From the NCBI GenBank assembly GCA_022826245.1, contig JAJDVG010000018.1, forward strand, positions 1 to 64,000: 64,000 nucleotides of DNA, in the 5' to 3' direction. How positions within the stretch are numbered: position 1 is the stretch's first letter; each line of letters opens with the position of its first letter. Positions 29,323 to 38,126 of the stretch are shown in pieces. This DNA is from Gammaproteobacteria bacterium (lineage in GTDB: Bacteria; Pseudomonadota; Gammaproteobacteria; Steroidobacterales; Rariloculaceae). The position numbers and the translations under genes were made by a program. Under the pieces are notes generated by a model. That model had not been told where the DNA came from. It saw only the letters and a list, made by a program, of their open reading frames with translations, and searched no databases.

Positions 29323-29970
29323 TCAGAACAAGCTGCTGTAGTCGATCACTTCCTCGAAGTAGCCCGTTACGGTCAGTGTCACCGTGACCGGATACTCGTT
29401 GTAGTTGAGCCAGTACCAGCCGTGTTCGCCGGCGAACGGGGCGACGAGGGAACCGTTGTCGCCGCTGCCTTCCTGGTGTTCCCTGTACCTGACCCAGAAG
29501 TCGGGGCTCACCTGCGGATCGTGGCCGTGGAAGTCCGAGTAGACGGTGCCGCGATCGACCTGCCAGGTGAAGACGATGACCTTGCCCGTTTCCAGTACGG
29601 TCTTGAGTTCGGTTTCGCGCTCGGCCTCGATCGTGATCTGGAACGTTTCCGTGCGCGCGGGCTCACCGGCATTCTGGTAGATCGCGGGGTTCGGCAGCGG
29701 AACGGGTTGGCCGAAGTCGGGGATCTCGGCCTCGAACACCGTCTCGTTGCCGCCCGTGACGTCGACGATCTCGAGCGTTCGCGTCGGTTCCTGGCCAAGT
29801 TCCAGAAAGCCGGTTATGCGCCCGATGCCGGTCGGATCGACGCCGTATTCGGCGGGCAGGATGACGGTGACCAGGACGACGACAGCGACGACAGCGGCCG
29901 CCACTGCGCTTTGCGCGATGCGCTTGCCGGATGGCGGTTCGAAGTCCGGGGGGGTCGAAGATTCGGCCAT
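29323..29970 (-). CDS. Transmembrane anchor protein (single-span membrane protein of unknown role)
   Basis: 215 residues. A short cytoplasmic N-terminus, one membrane helix (residues about 19-40, VAAAVVAVVVLVTVILPAEY) and the conserved YGVDPTGIGRITGFLELG follow the family annotated as transmembrane anchor protein. The periplasmic part is beta rich with many aromatic residues (HGHDPQVSPDFWVRYREHQEG, GEHGWYWLNYNEYPVTVTL). The function is unknown. It lies upstream of the lactate permease, suggesting that it may stabilise or assist a transporter; this is inference. A perfect TTGACA lies at 30063-30068 on this strand, but no matching -10 was found. Confidence 0.75.
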   Translation of the reverse strand: MAESSTPPDFEPPSGKRIAQSAVAAAVVAVVVLVTVILPAEYGVDPTGIGRITGFLELGQEPTRTLEIVDVTGGNETVFEAEIPDFGQPVPLPNPAIYQNAGEPARTETFQITIEAERETELKTVLETGKVIVFTWQVDRGTVYSDFHGHDPQVSPDFWVRYREHQEGSGDNGSLVAPFAGEHGWYWLNYNEYPVTVTLTVTGYFEEVIDYSSLF

Positions 29971-30114
29971 GGAACTGTGACCTCGCTGAATTGCGGCACA
30001 GTTTACACTGCAAGCCGATCCTTAACGAGCATCTCCCGCGTGCCGCGTGATTACGAAATGATTGTCAACGAATGCGCAAGCCAGCTCTTCTGCGGCCCGA
30101 ACCGTACAGGGCCG

Positions 30115-30840
30115 TCACAGCCCGAGCATCGCAACTGCGATGCCGGCAAGCACGGCGCCCGCAATCGGACCGACGACTGGCACCGCCGCGTACTCCCAGC
30201 CCGATGGACCCTTGCCCGCGATCGGCAGCAATGCATGAGCGATGCGCGGCCCGAGATCGCGGGCCGGGTTGATTGCGTAGCCCGTCGGTCCGCCGAGCGA
30301 CAGCCCGATGCCCCAGACCAGCAGCCCCACGAGGAACGGACCGATTCCCGGTTCCAGCCCGCCCGGAGCGAGGTTCTCGGAAAACATCGCCGCCGCGACG
30401 AAAACGAGCACGAACGTGCCGATGATTTCGCTCGCGAGGTTCGACGGCAGGTGTTTGACCGCCGGCGATGTGCAGAAGCAGGCGCGCTTGGCCGCGGGGT
30501 CTTCGGTCAACGCCCAGTGCGGCAGGTAGTGCAGCCAGACGATCGTCGCCCCGAGCGCCGCGCCGAGCATCTGTCCGGCGATGTAGATCGGCGTCTGGCT
30601 CCAGTCGCCCGTGTAGACGCTGACGCCTATCGTGACGGCGGGATTGATGTGGCCGTTGCTGCCGACCGCGAGCGCGACGATGACGCCCGAGACGACCGCG
30701 AATCCCCACGCGGTCGTGATGGCCATCCATCCGGAACCTTCCCCGTACGACTTCTTGAGCAGGACGCCGGCGACGACGCCGTTGCCAAGCAGAAGCAGGG
30801 TCATCGTACCGAGCAGTTCGCCCAGGAATACGCTGGACAT
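30115..30840 (-). CDS. glpF: Glycerol uptake facilitator (aquaglyceroporin)
   Basis: 241 residues with the six-helix MIP fold. The two NPA boxes are HINPAVT (Asn66) and NPARD near residue 196. The Asp following NPAR is the aquaglyceroporin mark, as in GlpF. It lets glycerol diffuse across the inner membrane. It lies 56 bases downstream of glpK on the same strand, in the order kinase then channel. The glycerol-3-phosphate dehydrogenase and glp regulator are not in the window. The three NTF2-like genes upstream probably belong to the same transcript. Confidence 0.93.
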   Translation of the reverse strand: MSSVFLGELLGTMTLLLLGNGVVAGVLLKKSYGEGSGWMAITTAWGFAVVSGVIVALAVGSNGHINPAVTIGVSVYTGDWSQTPIYIAGQMLGAALGATIVWLHYLPHWALTEDPAAKRACFCTSPAVKHLPSNLASEIIGTFVLVFVAAAMFSENLAPGGLEPGIGPFLVGLLVWGIGLSLGGPTGYAINPARDLGPRIAHALLPIAGKGPSGWEYAAVPVVGPIAGAVLAGIAVAMLGL

Positions 30841-30896
30841 CGTTTACTCTCCCGGCGATCTGAATTTCGTACGCATGGTGTCGTCTGTTCCGGTAA

Positions 30897-32405
30897 CTAC
30901 GCGTCGGCCGACGTCCAGTCGAAGGACCGCGTGACGGCCTTCTGCCAGGATCGGTAGAGTCGTGCGCGCTCCGGTTCCGCCATGGAGGGCTCGAACTGCC
31001 GGTCGAGCGCCCAGTTGCGCCTGAGATCGTCGCGGTCCGTCCAGTAGCCGACGGCGAGACCTGCCGCGTAGGCCGCGCCGAGCGCGGTCGTCTCGGCGAC
31101 CTTCGGCCTCAGAACCGGCGCCGCGAGAATGTCCGACTGAAACTGCATGAGCAGTTCGTTGGCGACCATGCCGCCGTCGGCGCGCAGCGCTGTTACCGCG
31201 ATGCCCGAGTCCTGCTGCATCGCGTCGAGCACTTCGCGGGTCTGGTAGGCCGTCGCCTCGAGCGCCGCGCGCGCGAGGTGGCGCCGGTTGGCGTAGCGCG
31301 TGAGACCGACGATGCAGCCGCGCGCGCTCGCTTTCCAGTGCGGTGCGTAGAGGCCCGAGAACGCCGGCACGAAATAGACGTCGCCGTTGTCGTCGACTTC
31401 CCGCGCCAGCGCCTCGATGTCGGCGCTGTTCTCGATGAGGCCGAGATTGTCGCGCAGCCACTGGACGAGCGCGCCCGTGATCGCGATGGAGCCTTCGAGC
31501 GCGTAACAGGGCGCTTCGTCGCCAAGCTTGTAGGCAAGGGTCGTCAGGAGGCCGGCCGTCGACGGCACGGCTTCGGCGCCCGTGTTCATGAGCACGAAGC
31601 AGCCGGTTCCGTAAGTGTTCTTCGCTTCGCCGGGTTCGAAGCAGGCCTGGCCGACGAGGGCGGCCTGCTGATCGCCGAGAATGCCGGCGATTCGCGTATC
31701 GGCGAGCGCCCGGACCGTCGCCGTGCCGTAGACCTCGCTCGACGGCGCGATCTTCGGCAACACGGCGCGCGGTACGTCGAACGCGGCGAGCAGTTCGTCG
31801 TCCCAGTCGAGTGTCGCGAGGTTCATGAGTTGCGTGCGGCTCGCGTTCGTGACGTCGGTCAGGTGCAAGCCGTTCGAGGTCCCGCCCGTCAGGTTCCAGA
31901 CGAGCCACGAGTCGACGGTGCCGAAGAGCACTTCGCCCGCGTCGGCCCTGGCGCGGGCGCCGGGCACGTTGTCGAGCAGCCACTTGAGCTTGAGCCCGCT
32001 GAAATAGCTTGCAAGCGGCAGGCCGGTGGCTGCGCGGAACCGGTCCTGGCCGCCATCGCGGGCAAGCGCCGCAACGAGATCGTCGACGCGCGTGTCCTGC
32101 CAGACGAGGGCGTTGTGCAGCGGTTTGCCGCTCACACGGTCCCAGAGCACGGTCGTCTCGCGCTGGTTCGTGATGCCGACCGCGGCGAGCTCATGCGCTG
32201 CGAGCCCGGCTTGCGTCAGTGCCGTCGCGATGACCTCCTCGGTATTGCGCCAGATCTCGCCGGGATCGTGCTCCACCCAGCCGGGCTTCGGAAAAATCTG
32301 CTCGTGCGCCTTGCGCGCTTCGACGATGATATTGCCCGCCTGATCGAAGACGATGAAGCGCGTGCTCGTCGTGCCCTGATCGATGGCTCCGACATAATCG
32401 GCCAT
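30897..32405 (-). CDS. glpK: Glycerol kinase
   Basis: 502 residues, normal length. The start [18 protein letters not shown] and later [64 protein letters not shown] (pieces) and [19 protein letters not shown] are the FGGY kinase signatures, with the FGGY-type GGM phosphate loop. It converts glycerol to glycerol-3-phosphate, trapping what GlpF lets in. The gene starts 39 bases after the third NTF2-like gene, which makes a common transcript likely. Confidence 0.96.
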   Translation of the reverse strand: MADYVGAIDQGTTSTRFIVFDQAGNIIVEARKAHEQIFPKPGWVEHDPGEIWRNTEEVIATALTQAGLAAHELAAVGITNQRETTVLWDRVSGKPLHNALVWQDTRVDDLVAALARDGGQDRFRAATGLPLASYFSGLKLKWLLDNVPGARARADAGEVLFGTVDSWLVWNLTGGTSNGLHLTDVTNASRTQLMNLATLDWDDELLAAFDVPRAVLPKIAPSSEVYGTATVRALADTRIAGILGDQQAALVGQACFEPGEAKNTYGTGCFVLMNTGAEAVPSTAGLLTTLAYKLGDEAPCYALEGSIAITGALVQWLRDNLGLIENSADIEALAREVDDNGDVYFVPAFSGLYAPHWKASARGCIVGLTRYANRRHLARAALEATAYQTREVLDAMQQDSGIAVTALRADGGMVANELLMQFQSDILAAPVLRPKVAETTALGAAYAAGLAVGYWTDRDDLRRNWALDRQFEPSMAEPERARLYRSWQKAVTRSFDWTSADA

Positions 32406-32444
32406 GGCGTGCTCGCTTTCCCGGAACGCGGCTGCTTCGCGCGG

Positions 32445-33215
32445 CTACCGCGGCGGAGCCGGCGGCCGCGGCCGCCCGTAGTGGTCCATCCGGCCGGATA
32501 CGGGATTCGGATAGTGGAACGGCGGCACGAACGCGGCGGGGTAGGGGTCGTAGGGCACCGACTGCGGCCCGTCCGGCGGCAGCCGATCGAACGGCGCGAA
32601 GATGCCGGAGGATCGGTTGGCCCAGCCGTCTTCGTAGACCGTGTAGAACGTCTGGTAGCCGTGCAGGTAATCGATCTTCCAGACGCCGTCCTCCTTCACG
32701 AACTCGTTCTCGTAGATGCCCGCGCCCCACTGGGAATTCGTTTCGTGGATGCCGAACATCACGAACAGGCGCGATCTGACGCTGGCGGACTGGCCGTCGT
32801 CGGCGACATGCACGACCGGCTGAAGGTGCATGTGATTGAACAGTCTGCCTTCCGCCGGCCCGACCGGGCTCAGGTTGTGCATGTACTCCCGGACGCGCTC
32901 ATGCCCGTAGAACACGCCGCGGCCGAGAATCTCAACGATGCCGTCGGCGGCAAAGAGGTCCGCGACATCGTCGTGCATCGACTTGTCGACGTAGTGTCCG
33001 TAGACGCCGGACAGGTTTTCCAGTGCCTCGATGTCGCGCAGGCGCACGACCTCGCGCTCCGCTGCCGCAACTGCCTGCTCAAGCTCGGCGATTGCCGCGT
33101 CGAGTGCCGCATCGTCGGGGCTTGCCGTTGCGGCGGGCTCCGGCGCCTGCGAGCAGGCAGCGAGGAGCGCGGCCAGGCCGGCGCAGAGGATCGGACGGAT
33201 GCTTTCGTTTCGCAT
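32445..33215 (-). CDS. NTF2-like (SnoaL-type) lipoprotein, third of three tandem paralogues
   Basis: 256 residues from an ATG at 33215; longer in-frame starts run through the neighbour. The lipobox LLAAC puts the anchored Cys at 21. A coiled-coil (about 35-62) precedes an NTF2-like alpha+beta barrel: YGHYVDKSMHDDVADLF, LFNHMHLQPVVHVADDG, YENEFVKEDGVWKIDYLHG. The C-terminal tail, FVPPFHYPNPVSG, recurs in the two genes upstream. NTF2-like proteins bind or turn over small hydrophobic molecules. Here substrate and activity are unknown. It is followed by glpK after 39 bases. Confidence 0.85.
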   Translation of the reverse strand: MRNESIRPILCAGLAALLAACSQAPEPAATASPDDAALDAAIAELEQAVAAAEREVVRLRDIEALENLSGVYGHYVDKSMHDDVADLFAADGIVEILGRGVFYGHERVREYMHNLSPVGPAEGRLFNHMHLQPVVHVADDGQSASVRSRLFVMFGIHETNSQWGAGIYENEFVKEDGVWKIDYLHGYQTFYTVYEDGWANRSSGIFAPFDRLPPDGPQSVPYDPYPAAFVPPFHYPNPVSGRMDHYGRPRPPAPPR

Positions 33216-33226
33216 GGTTCGCTCCT

Positions 33227-34021
33227 TCAGTCGCCGGTCACGGGGTTCGGATAGTGAAACGGCGGGACGAAGACGCCCGGATACGGTTCGTAGTCCACGC
33301 TCGGCGGCTCGTCCGGTTCGACTCCGCGGCCCATCGAGTGGGCGAGCACGTCGGCTTCGTCGACGTTGAGCCAGCCGCCTTCGTACGGCGCGACAAAGGT
33401 CGCAAACCAGTGCAGCCTGCTGATCTTCCAGACACCGTCTTCCTTGACGTACTCGTTCTCGTACGGCCCCTCGCCCCAGTTGCCTCCGGAGCCCGCGCCA
33501 TGGATGCCGGTCAGGATCAGCGCCCGCCAGCGCCCCCGGGCCGACAGGCCGTCGTCCGCAAGCGTCAGCACGGGTTGAAGCTGCATGTGGTTGAACAGCA
33601 CGCCTTCGAGCGGCCCTTCCTGGCCGTCGCTGAGGCTGTAGAGGTATTCGCGGATGCTGTCCTTGCCCACGTAGACGCCGCTTGGACCGATTTCCATCGT
33701 GGCGTCGTCCGAGAAGAGGTCGAGAACGTGCTCCCAAAGCATCTTGTCGACGTAGTAGCCGTAGCTGCGCTGCAGGATCTCGATCTCGTTGATGTCATTG
33801 ACGCGCGACGCGCGTGCGTTGAGCCCGTCGAGCCTGGCCTGCGCGGCGGCGATCCGTGCCGCGGTGTCGCCTGTGTCCTGAGCGTAAGCCGCGCCCCCGG
33901 TTGCGAGCACGCAGATCGCAAGGACCAACGGCGCGCAGGGAAAGGCTCGCTGCGGCATTCGGTGCAGAGCGTATCCGGCGAAGCGCACTACGCCGACCAA
34001 TCGCGCCATGCAGCTATTCAT
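33227..34021 (-). CDS. NTF2-like (SnoaL-type) secreted protein, second tandem paralogue
   Basis: 264 residues from an ATG at 34021, chosen because GAGGAGG lies nine bases before it; an internal ATG at 33958 (PQRAFPCAPLVLAICVLATGGAAYAQ) would give a shorter signal and is possible. A short coiled-coil and an NTF2-like domain follow, with YGYYVDKMLWEHVLDLF, GVYVGKDSIREYL, LFNHMQLQPVLTLADDG, YENEYVKEDGVWKISRLHWF and the shared end FVPPFHYPNPVTGD. It overlaps the upstream paralogue by eight bases (ATGAATAG), indicating coupled translation. Function unknown. Confidence 0.83.
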   Translation of the reverse strand: MNSCMARLVGVVRFAGYALHRMPQRAFPCAPLVLAICVLATGGAAYAQDTGDTAARIAAAQARLDGLNARASRVNDINEIEILQRSYGYYVDKMLWEHVLDLFSDDATMEIGPSGVYVGKDSIREYLYSLSDGQEGPLEGVLFNHMQLQPVLTLADDGLSARGRWRALILTGIHGAGSGGNWGEGPYENEYVKEDGVWKISRLHWFATFVAPYEGGWLNVDEADVLAHSMGRGVEPDEPPSVDYEPYPGVFVPPFHYPNPVTGD

Positions 34022-34751
34022 TGCAGACGCCCTCCTCGCAGCGGCCCGAGACGGGGTTCGCGTAGTGGTAGGGCGGCAGGTATGCGCCAGGAAGGGACTC
34101 GTACTCCACGGAAGGCGGCAGATCGGGCGGGAACGCTTCAAGGATCCCGCCCAATGGTCCGGGCGCCAGGTGCCAGCCCGGGTCGTACGGGGCGTTCAGC
34201 GTCTGGAACCAGCGAATCCGGTGGAACTTCCACACGCCGTCTTCCTTGATGTAGTCGTTCTCGTACGGCCCCTCGAGCCAGTCTGCCGACTCGCCGTGCT
34301 CGCCGGTCTGGATCAGCGCGCGCCAACGGCCCTTTGCCGTCTGGCCGTCCGCGGCGACATTGACGACGCCCTGCATGATGATGTGGTTGTACAGTTGTCC
34401 TTCTTCAAGGCCTTCGCCGACGAGGTGGCCGAGATACTCGCCGATGCGGTCCTTGCCGATGTAGACTCCGCCGCCTGCATACTCCACGGAAGTCTCCGGG
34501 TGATCGGCGAAGAGCTTTCCGAGCTCGCCGCTGAGCTTCTTGTCGAGATAGTAGCCGTAGGCGCGCTGCAGGCGCTTGATCGCCTTGGTGTCTTCGAGGA
34601 GCCGGATTTCGCTTTCAAGCTCCGTGAGCCGGGACTCTAGCGCAGAGAGTCGCGCGATCCGGTTGTCGGCGTCCTGCGCCAGCGCGTTCGCGGCAAGCAA
34701 GGCCGGCAGCACGGCAAGCGGCAGGATGCGCATGTGTGTTTTCGACGGCAT
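34014..34751 (-). CDS. NTF2-like (SnoaL-type) secreted protein, first tandem paralogue
   Basis: 245 residues from an ATG at 34751; a second ATG at 34733 is possible. The signal peptide (LPLAVLPALLAANALAQ) is followed by a coiled-coil (SALESRLTELESEIRLLED) and an NTF2-like domain: YGYYLDKKLSGELGKLF, GVYIGKDRIGEYLGHL, LYNHIIMQGVVNVAADG, YENDYIKEDGVWKFHRIRWF, ending YLPPYHYANPVSG. It leads the array of three and probably the longer transcript through glpK-glpF. The 252 bases upstream hold no gene and no clear promoter. Confidence 0.83.
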   Translation of the reverse strand: MPSKTHMRILPLAVLPALLAANALAQDADNRIARLSALESRLTELESEIRLLEDTKAIKRLQRAYGYYLDKKLSGELGKLFADHPETSVEYAGGGVYIGKDRIGEYLGHLVGEGLEEGQLYNHIIMQGVVNVAADGQTAKGRWRALIQTGEHGESADWLEGPYENDYIKEDGVWKFHRIRWFQTLNAPYDPGWHLAPGPLGGILEAFPPDLPPSVEYESLPGAYLPPYHYANPVSGRCEEGVCNE

Positions 34752-35003
34752 GGTCTGGAATGGCCCCCGCGATTGTTTTCTGCTCCCTGGACGCGCTGTC
34801 GGTGTCGGTATTACGGAGCGTTGTAGTTTCCGTCGGCCGGCCAACTCGGTGACCGGTCGCGTTCGGCGCCTAATATCGAGCAATTCGGCAGGGAACGCAA
34901 CGCGACGATGCCATACGTCGGCGCAATCGCAGCCCGGACACTGGAGCGGCCCGCCTGTCCCGGTTCCCGCGTGCTTCCTGTGCGGCGCCGTTGTCCGGCT
35001 CGG

Positions 35004-36119
35004 CTAGTCGTCACCGCCGATAAACTCGGGCACGTCGCAGGGTGCGCACTGGACATCCTCGACCGGCTCGCCTGCGGCGAGGGCCGCGACCCAGTCGCGA
35101 ATCCGCACGCCGTCCACATGCTGCGTATAGAACTCCGGGCGCTGCAGGATCGTGTGGATGTCGCCGTCGGCGATGTACGACCGGAAGTTCGCCGCTTCGC
35201 TGCGGATGTCGTTCTGGTTGGCGAGAATCAGGTCGAGCAGGGAAGCGGCCCGATACCCGCCGAGAGCGAGAAACTGCTTCTGCACGTCATCCTCGGCGTG
35301 GTCGAACGCGGCGAACGTGATGTCTGGGTGGCGCCGCGCCGCGGCGACGTAGAGACTCTCGAACGTAAACTCGCCGACGGCCATGTCGGCGAATTCGGGC
35401 AGGTGCCGAAGTTCGTCGAGCGTGCCCCAGGCCTCTTCGGGCATGGCCGCAAGTACTTCGCGACGGTAGCCGCCCGAGCCGTCGCCGAGCTGCGCGATCG
35501 AGGCTGTTTCGTAGTTCTCCGCGACCAGCATCGCGAAATACGGTGAAGGGAGCGAGCCCGCGCTCGACCCGGTTACAAAGATCTCCGACGGTGCGAGAAA
35601 GCGGGAGTACACGAAGTCCAGTACAGCCGAGACGTTCGCGAGTCCGTTGTGCCTGACGGTCACCTGGCGCGCGGCGCGCTCTTCGATCTCCGGCACCTCA
35701 TACGTCGTTACGCGATTGCCGAGGTACACGTCGCCTGTGCAGTACGCGGCGTAGACCGCGCTGTAGTCGCCGAACGGGTTTTCGGCGTTCGTAAAGTCGA
35801 GGATGCCGTTCGCGCGGGCCGGATCGGTCATCTCGGTGTCGATCACGTAGGTCGGTTCCAGGTCCGGGTCGCAGCTCATCCCGTTCCAGCACGCGCCGCC
35901 GCCCTCGAAGTAGAGGAGCAGCCGTTCGGGCTGTCCGGGACGGACGAAGAAGCGGTAGGGCGAGCCGTCGGAGCAGGTCGTATCGCCACCGGGATCAATC
36001 ACGTTCCAGCCGGCTTCGAGGTCGTCGAGCAGCGCAACGGGCTCGGGCGCGCCGCAGGCCGAGAGGATGCCGGCGAGCAAGCCGGTCGTCAGTACCTTGA
36101 TCGTGGCGGCGTGTCGCAT
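35004..36119 (-). CDS. Pectinacetylesterase-family (PAE/Notum-like) lipoprotein
   Basis: 371 residues from an ATG at 36119 with GGAGG nine bases upstream. A lipobox ending LSAC anchors it. The pattern YRFFVRPGQPERLLLYFEGGGACWN and YCTGDVYLGN, then FVTGSSAGSLPSPY (serine nucleophile), is that of the PAE alpha/beta hydrolase family, which removes acetyl or acyl groups from polysaccharides or proteins. Catalytic Asp and His were not assigned. It is last in the minus-strand run DUF1552 / ankyrin / DUF427 / PAE, with 69 bases between it and DUF427. Confidence 0.82.
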   Translation of the reverse strand: MRHAATIKVLTTGLLAGILSACGAPEPVALLDDLEAGWNVIDPGGDTTCSDGSPYRFFVRPGQPERLLLYFEGGGACWNGMSCDPDLEPTYVIDTEMTDPARANGILDFTNAENPFGDYSAVYAAYCTGDVYLGNRVTTYEVPEIEERAARQVTVRHNGLANVSAVLDFVYSRFLAPSEIFVTGSSAGSLPSPYFAMLVAENYETASIAQLGDGSGGYRREVLAAMPEEAWGTLDELRHLPEFADMAVGEFTFESLYVAAARRHPDITFAAFDHAEDDVQKQFLALGGYRAASLLDLILANQNDIRSEAANFRSYIADGDIHTILQRPEFYTQHVDGVRIRDWVAALAAGEPVEDVQCAPCDVPEFIGGDD

Positions 36120-36188
36120 GCGTGATCCTCCAGATTCTCGACCTGTCTGCCCTGCAGACGTATCGGCAGTCACCGTGGCGGCGGGCAG

Positions 36189-36491
36189 CTATGACTCCTC
36201 GCTCACGGTGACGGCGGTCGGATAGAACGCGAGATAGCCTGCGATCGCCGCCACGGCCTCGTAGGGCGTCTCGTAGCTCCAGACGCTGTTCCCGGCCACC
36301 TGACCGCCGGCCCTGATCGCGAAGTAGGCCGCGTCGCCCTTGTAAGGGCAATACGTCGAATGGTTGCTGCGTTCGAGCAGGCTCATGTCCACGTCGTCGC
36401 GGGGAATGTAATTGACTCCGGGATACGTCGCCTCGGTCAGTTTCAGCGCGCGGACGGTGTCGCCGACCTTGTGTCCGTTGAACGTGACCAC
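36189..36491 (-). CDS. DUF427 family protein
   Basis: 100 residues from the only canonical start codon available, a GTG at 36491. The protein shows FNGHKVGDTVRALKLTEATYPGVNYIP, DMSLLERSNHSTYCPYKGDAAYFAI and SVWSYETPYEAVAAIAGYLAFYP, typical of DUF427. In-frame codons upstream encode IKVPGPDHPISIAANPRRVV, the normal family N-terminus, back to an ATC at 36548, so the true protein is about 119 residues and may start at a rare ATC codon (preceded by GGGGA) or have lost its start. It directly follows the ankyrin gene. Function unknown; the family is cytoplasmic. Confidence 0.85.
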   Translation of the reverse strand: MVTFNGHKVGDTVRALKLTEATYPGVNYIPRDDVDMSLLERSNHSTYCPYKGDAAYFAIRAGGQVAGNSVWSYETPYEAVAAIAGYLAFYPTAVTVSEES

Positions 36492-36565
36492 GACGCGCCG
36501 CGGATTCGCGGCGATCGAGATCGGATGATCGGGTCCCGGAACCTTGATGGCGGAATCCCCGGCAG

Positions 36566-38044
36566 TTAGTCGGAACGCATGAGCGAGCGGAGCAGGGCGG
36601 CCGTGTCCTCGCGAACGACCCCTTCCTGGCCCGAGAAGCCGAAGCCGCCGGCGAGCCCGAGGGACGTGTCGAGCGGCGTGAAGCCGTTGTTGTCCGCAGC
36701 GCCGGGATCGGCGCCGCGGGCGGCGAGCGCGGCGATCACCTCGTCGTAGCCCTGCATCGCTGCACCGTGCAGGGGCGTGCGGCCGCGTGAATCCGCTGCG
36801 TTGATGTCGAGGCCGAGCGCCAGCAGGATGTCGATCGCTTCAATGGCTTGCGCTTCGGTCTTGTAGCGGCCGGTCGTGTCCTGTTCCGCCGTGCCGACGC
36901 CCGCCGCGAGCATCAGGGCATCGACGCCCCGGTTCGTGGCGAGGGAGGGATCGGCGCCGTATTCGAGCAGCAGATGCATCGCGGGGATGTCGCCGGCCTT
37001 GGCGGCGCGCATGAGCGGGGTCGTGCCGGTCCCGAGCACCGTGTCGTTGCCGCGGTCGAGCTTGGCCCGGTAGGGCGCCTGCCGTTCGAGCCGGACGTTC
37101 GGGTCGGCGCCGCGTTCGAGCAGCATGCGCATGACGTCGAGCGCCGTGTGTTCGTTGTCGATGACTTCCGGCGCCGGTCGGTTCGATTTCGGCATCGTGT
37201 TGAAATCGGCGGCGGCGTAGAGGGCGCTTCGGCCCGTGTAATCGACGAGCTGCGGGTCGGTCCCGGCTTCGACGAGCGCCGCGGCGGTGTCGTAGTGGCC
37301 GTTGATCAGTGCCGAGACGACGGGACTGATCCCGTCCGGCGTCGTCATGTCGACATCGGCGCCGCGCTCGACGAGCACCCCGATGCACTCCACGCATCCT
37401 TCGCGGGCGGCGAACAGCAGCGGCGTCATGCCGCCCGGCGGCAGCCACTTCGCGCGCGGCTCGGCGGTGCGCTGCCGTTCCCATTCGACGGTGTTCGAGA
37501 CGGCGTTGACGGCGGCTCCGGCCTCGATCAGCGCCGCGATCATCGCCGGATGGCCCTGTGCCGCCGCCCACATGAGCGCCGTCTGGCCGTGCCAGCCTTC
37601 GCGGGCGTCCACTTCGGCGCCGGCCTCGATGAGGACGGCGGCAGCTTCCACATCGCCCGTGCGCGCGGCCGTCATGAGCACGGTCTCGCCTTCGCTGCCG
37701 ACTTCGTTGGCCCGGGCGCCCGCGTCGAGCAGCAGCTCGATCATGCGCGCACTGCCGTTGACGGCCGCGAGATGGAGCGGCGTCACGCCGTAACGGTTTG
37801 CGACCGTGGCGTCGGCGCCGGCCCGGACGAGTTCCGCAGCGAGATCGACGTCGTCGTTCTGCACGGCCCAGTGCAGTGCCGTGGTGCCGTCGGTTTCGGC
37901 GACGTTCGGATCGGCCTGCTCGGCGAGCAGCGCGAGTGCCGCGGACAGGTTGCCCGATTTGACTGCGGTGACGAGTGAATCCGCTTGCGCTAACGCTGCG
38001 GTGCTGATGATCAACGTAGCTGTTGCTGCACAAACTTTTCGCAT
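36566..38044 (-). CDS. Exported ankyrin-repeat protein
   Basis: 492 residues from an ATG at 38044 with a signal peptide ending ALAQ. About ten ankyrin units cover nearly all the rest: DGTTALHWAVQNDDVDLAAELVRAGAD, YGVTPLHLAAVNGSARMIELLLDAGA, GQTALMWAAAQGHPAMIAALIEAGA, RTPLHGAAMQGYDEVIAALAARGAD and others (pieces). It is a protein-protein or ligand-binding solenoid in the periplasm. The upstream gene on the same strand encodes a DUF1552 protein, a pairing seen in related bacteria where a cytochrome-type DUF1592 protein is also present. That third gene is missing here. Confidence 0.9.
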   Translation of the reverse strand: MRKVCAATATLIISTAALAQADSLVTAVKSGNLSAALALLAEQADPNVAETDGTTALHWAVQNDDVDLAAELVRAGADATVANRYGVTPLHLAAVNGSARMIELLLDAGARANEVGSEGETVLMTAARTGDVEAAAVLIEAGAEVDAREGWHGQTALMWAAAQGHPAMIAALIEAGAAVNAVSNTVEWERQRTAEPRAKWLPPGGMTPLLFAAREGCVECIGVLVERGADVDMTTPDGISPVVSALINGHYDTAAALVEAGTDPQLVDYTGRSALYAAADFNTMPKSNRPAPEVIDNEHTALDVMRMLLERGADPNVRLERQAPYRAKLDRGNDTVLGTGTTPLMRAAKAGDIPAMHLLLEYGADPSLATNRGVDALMLAAGVGTAEQDTTGRYKTEAQAIEAIDILLALGLDINAADSRGRTPLHGAAMQGYDEVIAALAARGADPGAADNNGFTPLDTSLGLAGGFGFSGQEGVVREDTAALLRSLMRSD

Positions 38045-38068
38045 GAGAAAAGAAGCCACGGTCACTTT

Positions 38069-38121
38069 CCGGGGAGTCGCGCTACCGTTCGCTTGAGACA
38101 CGCGGTGAAAACGTCCCCGGA
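38069..38121. repeat. Hairpin repeat, copy C (shortened)
   Basis: GAGTCGCGCTACCGTTCGCTTGAGACACGCGGTGAA at 38074-38109, read in parts, matches the left half of copy B (14640-14675) with few changes. Outer CCGGGGA (38069-38075) and TCCCCGG (38114-38120) can pair. It lies in the 82-base gap between the DUF1552 stop and the ankyrin start, so it is inside a probable operon, unlike copy B. Confidence 0.6.
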
Positions 38122-38126
38122 GGAGG

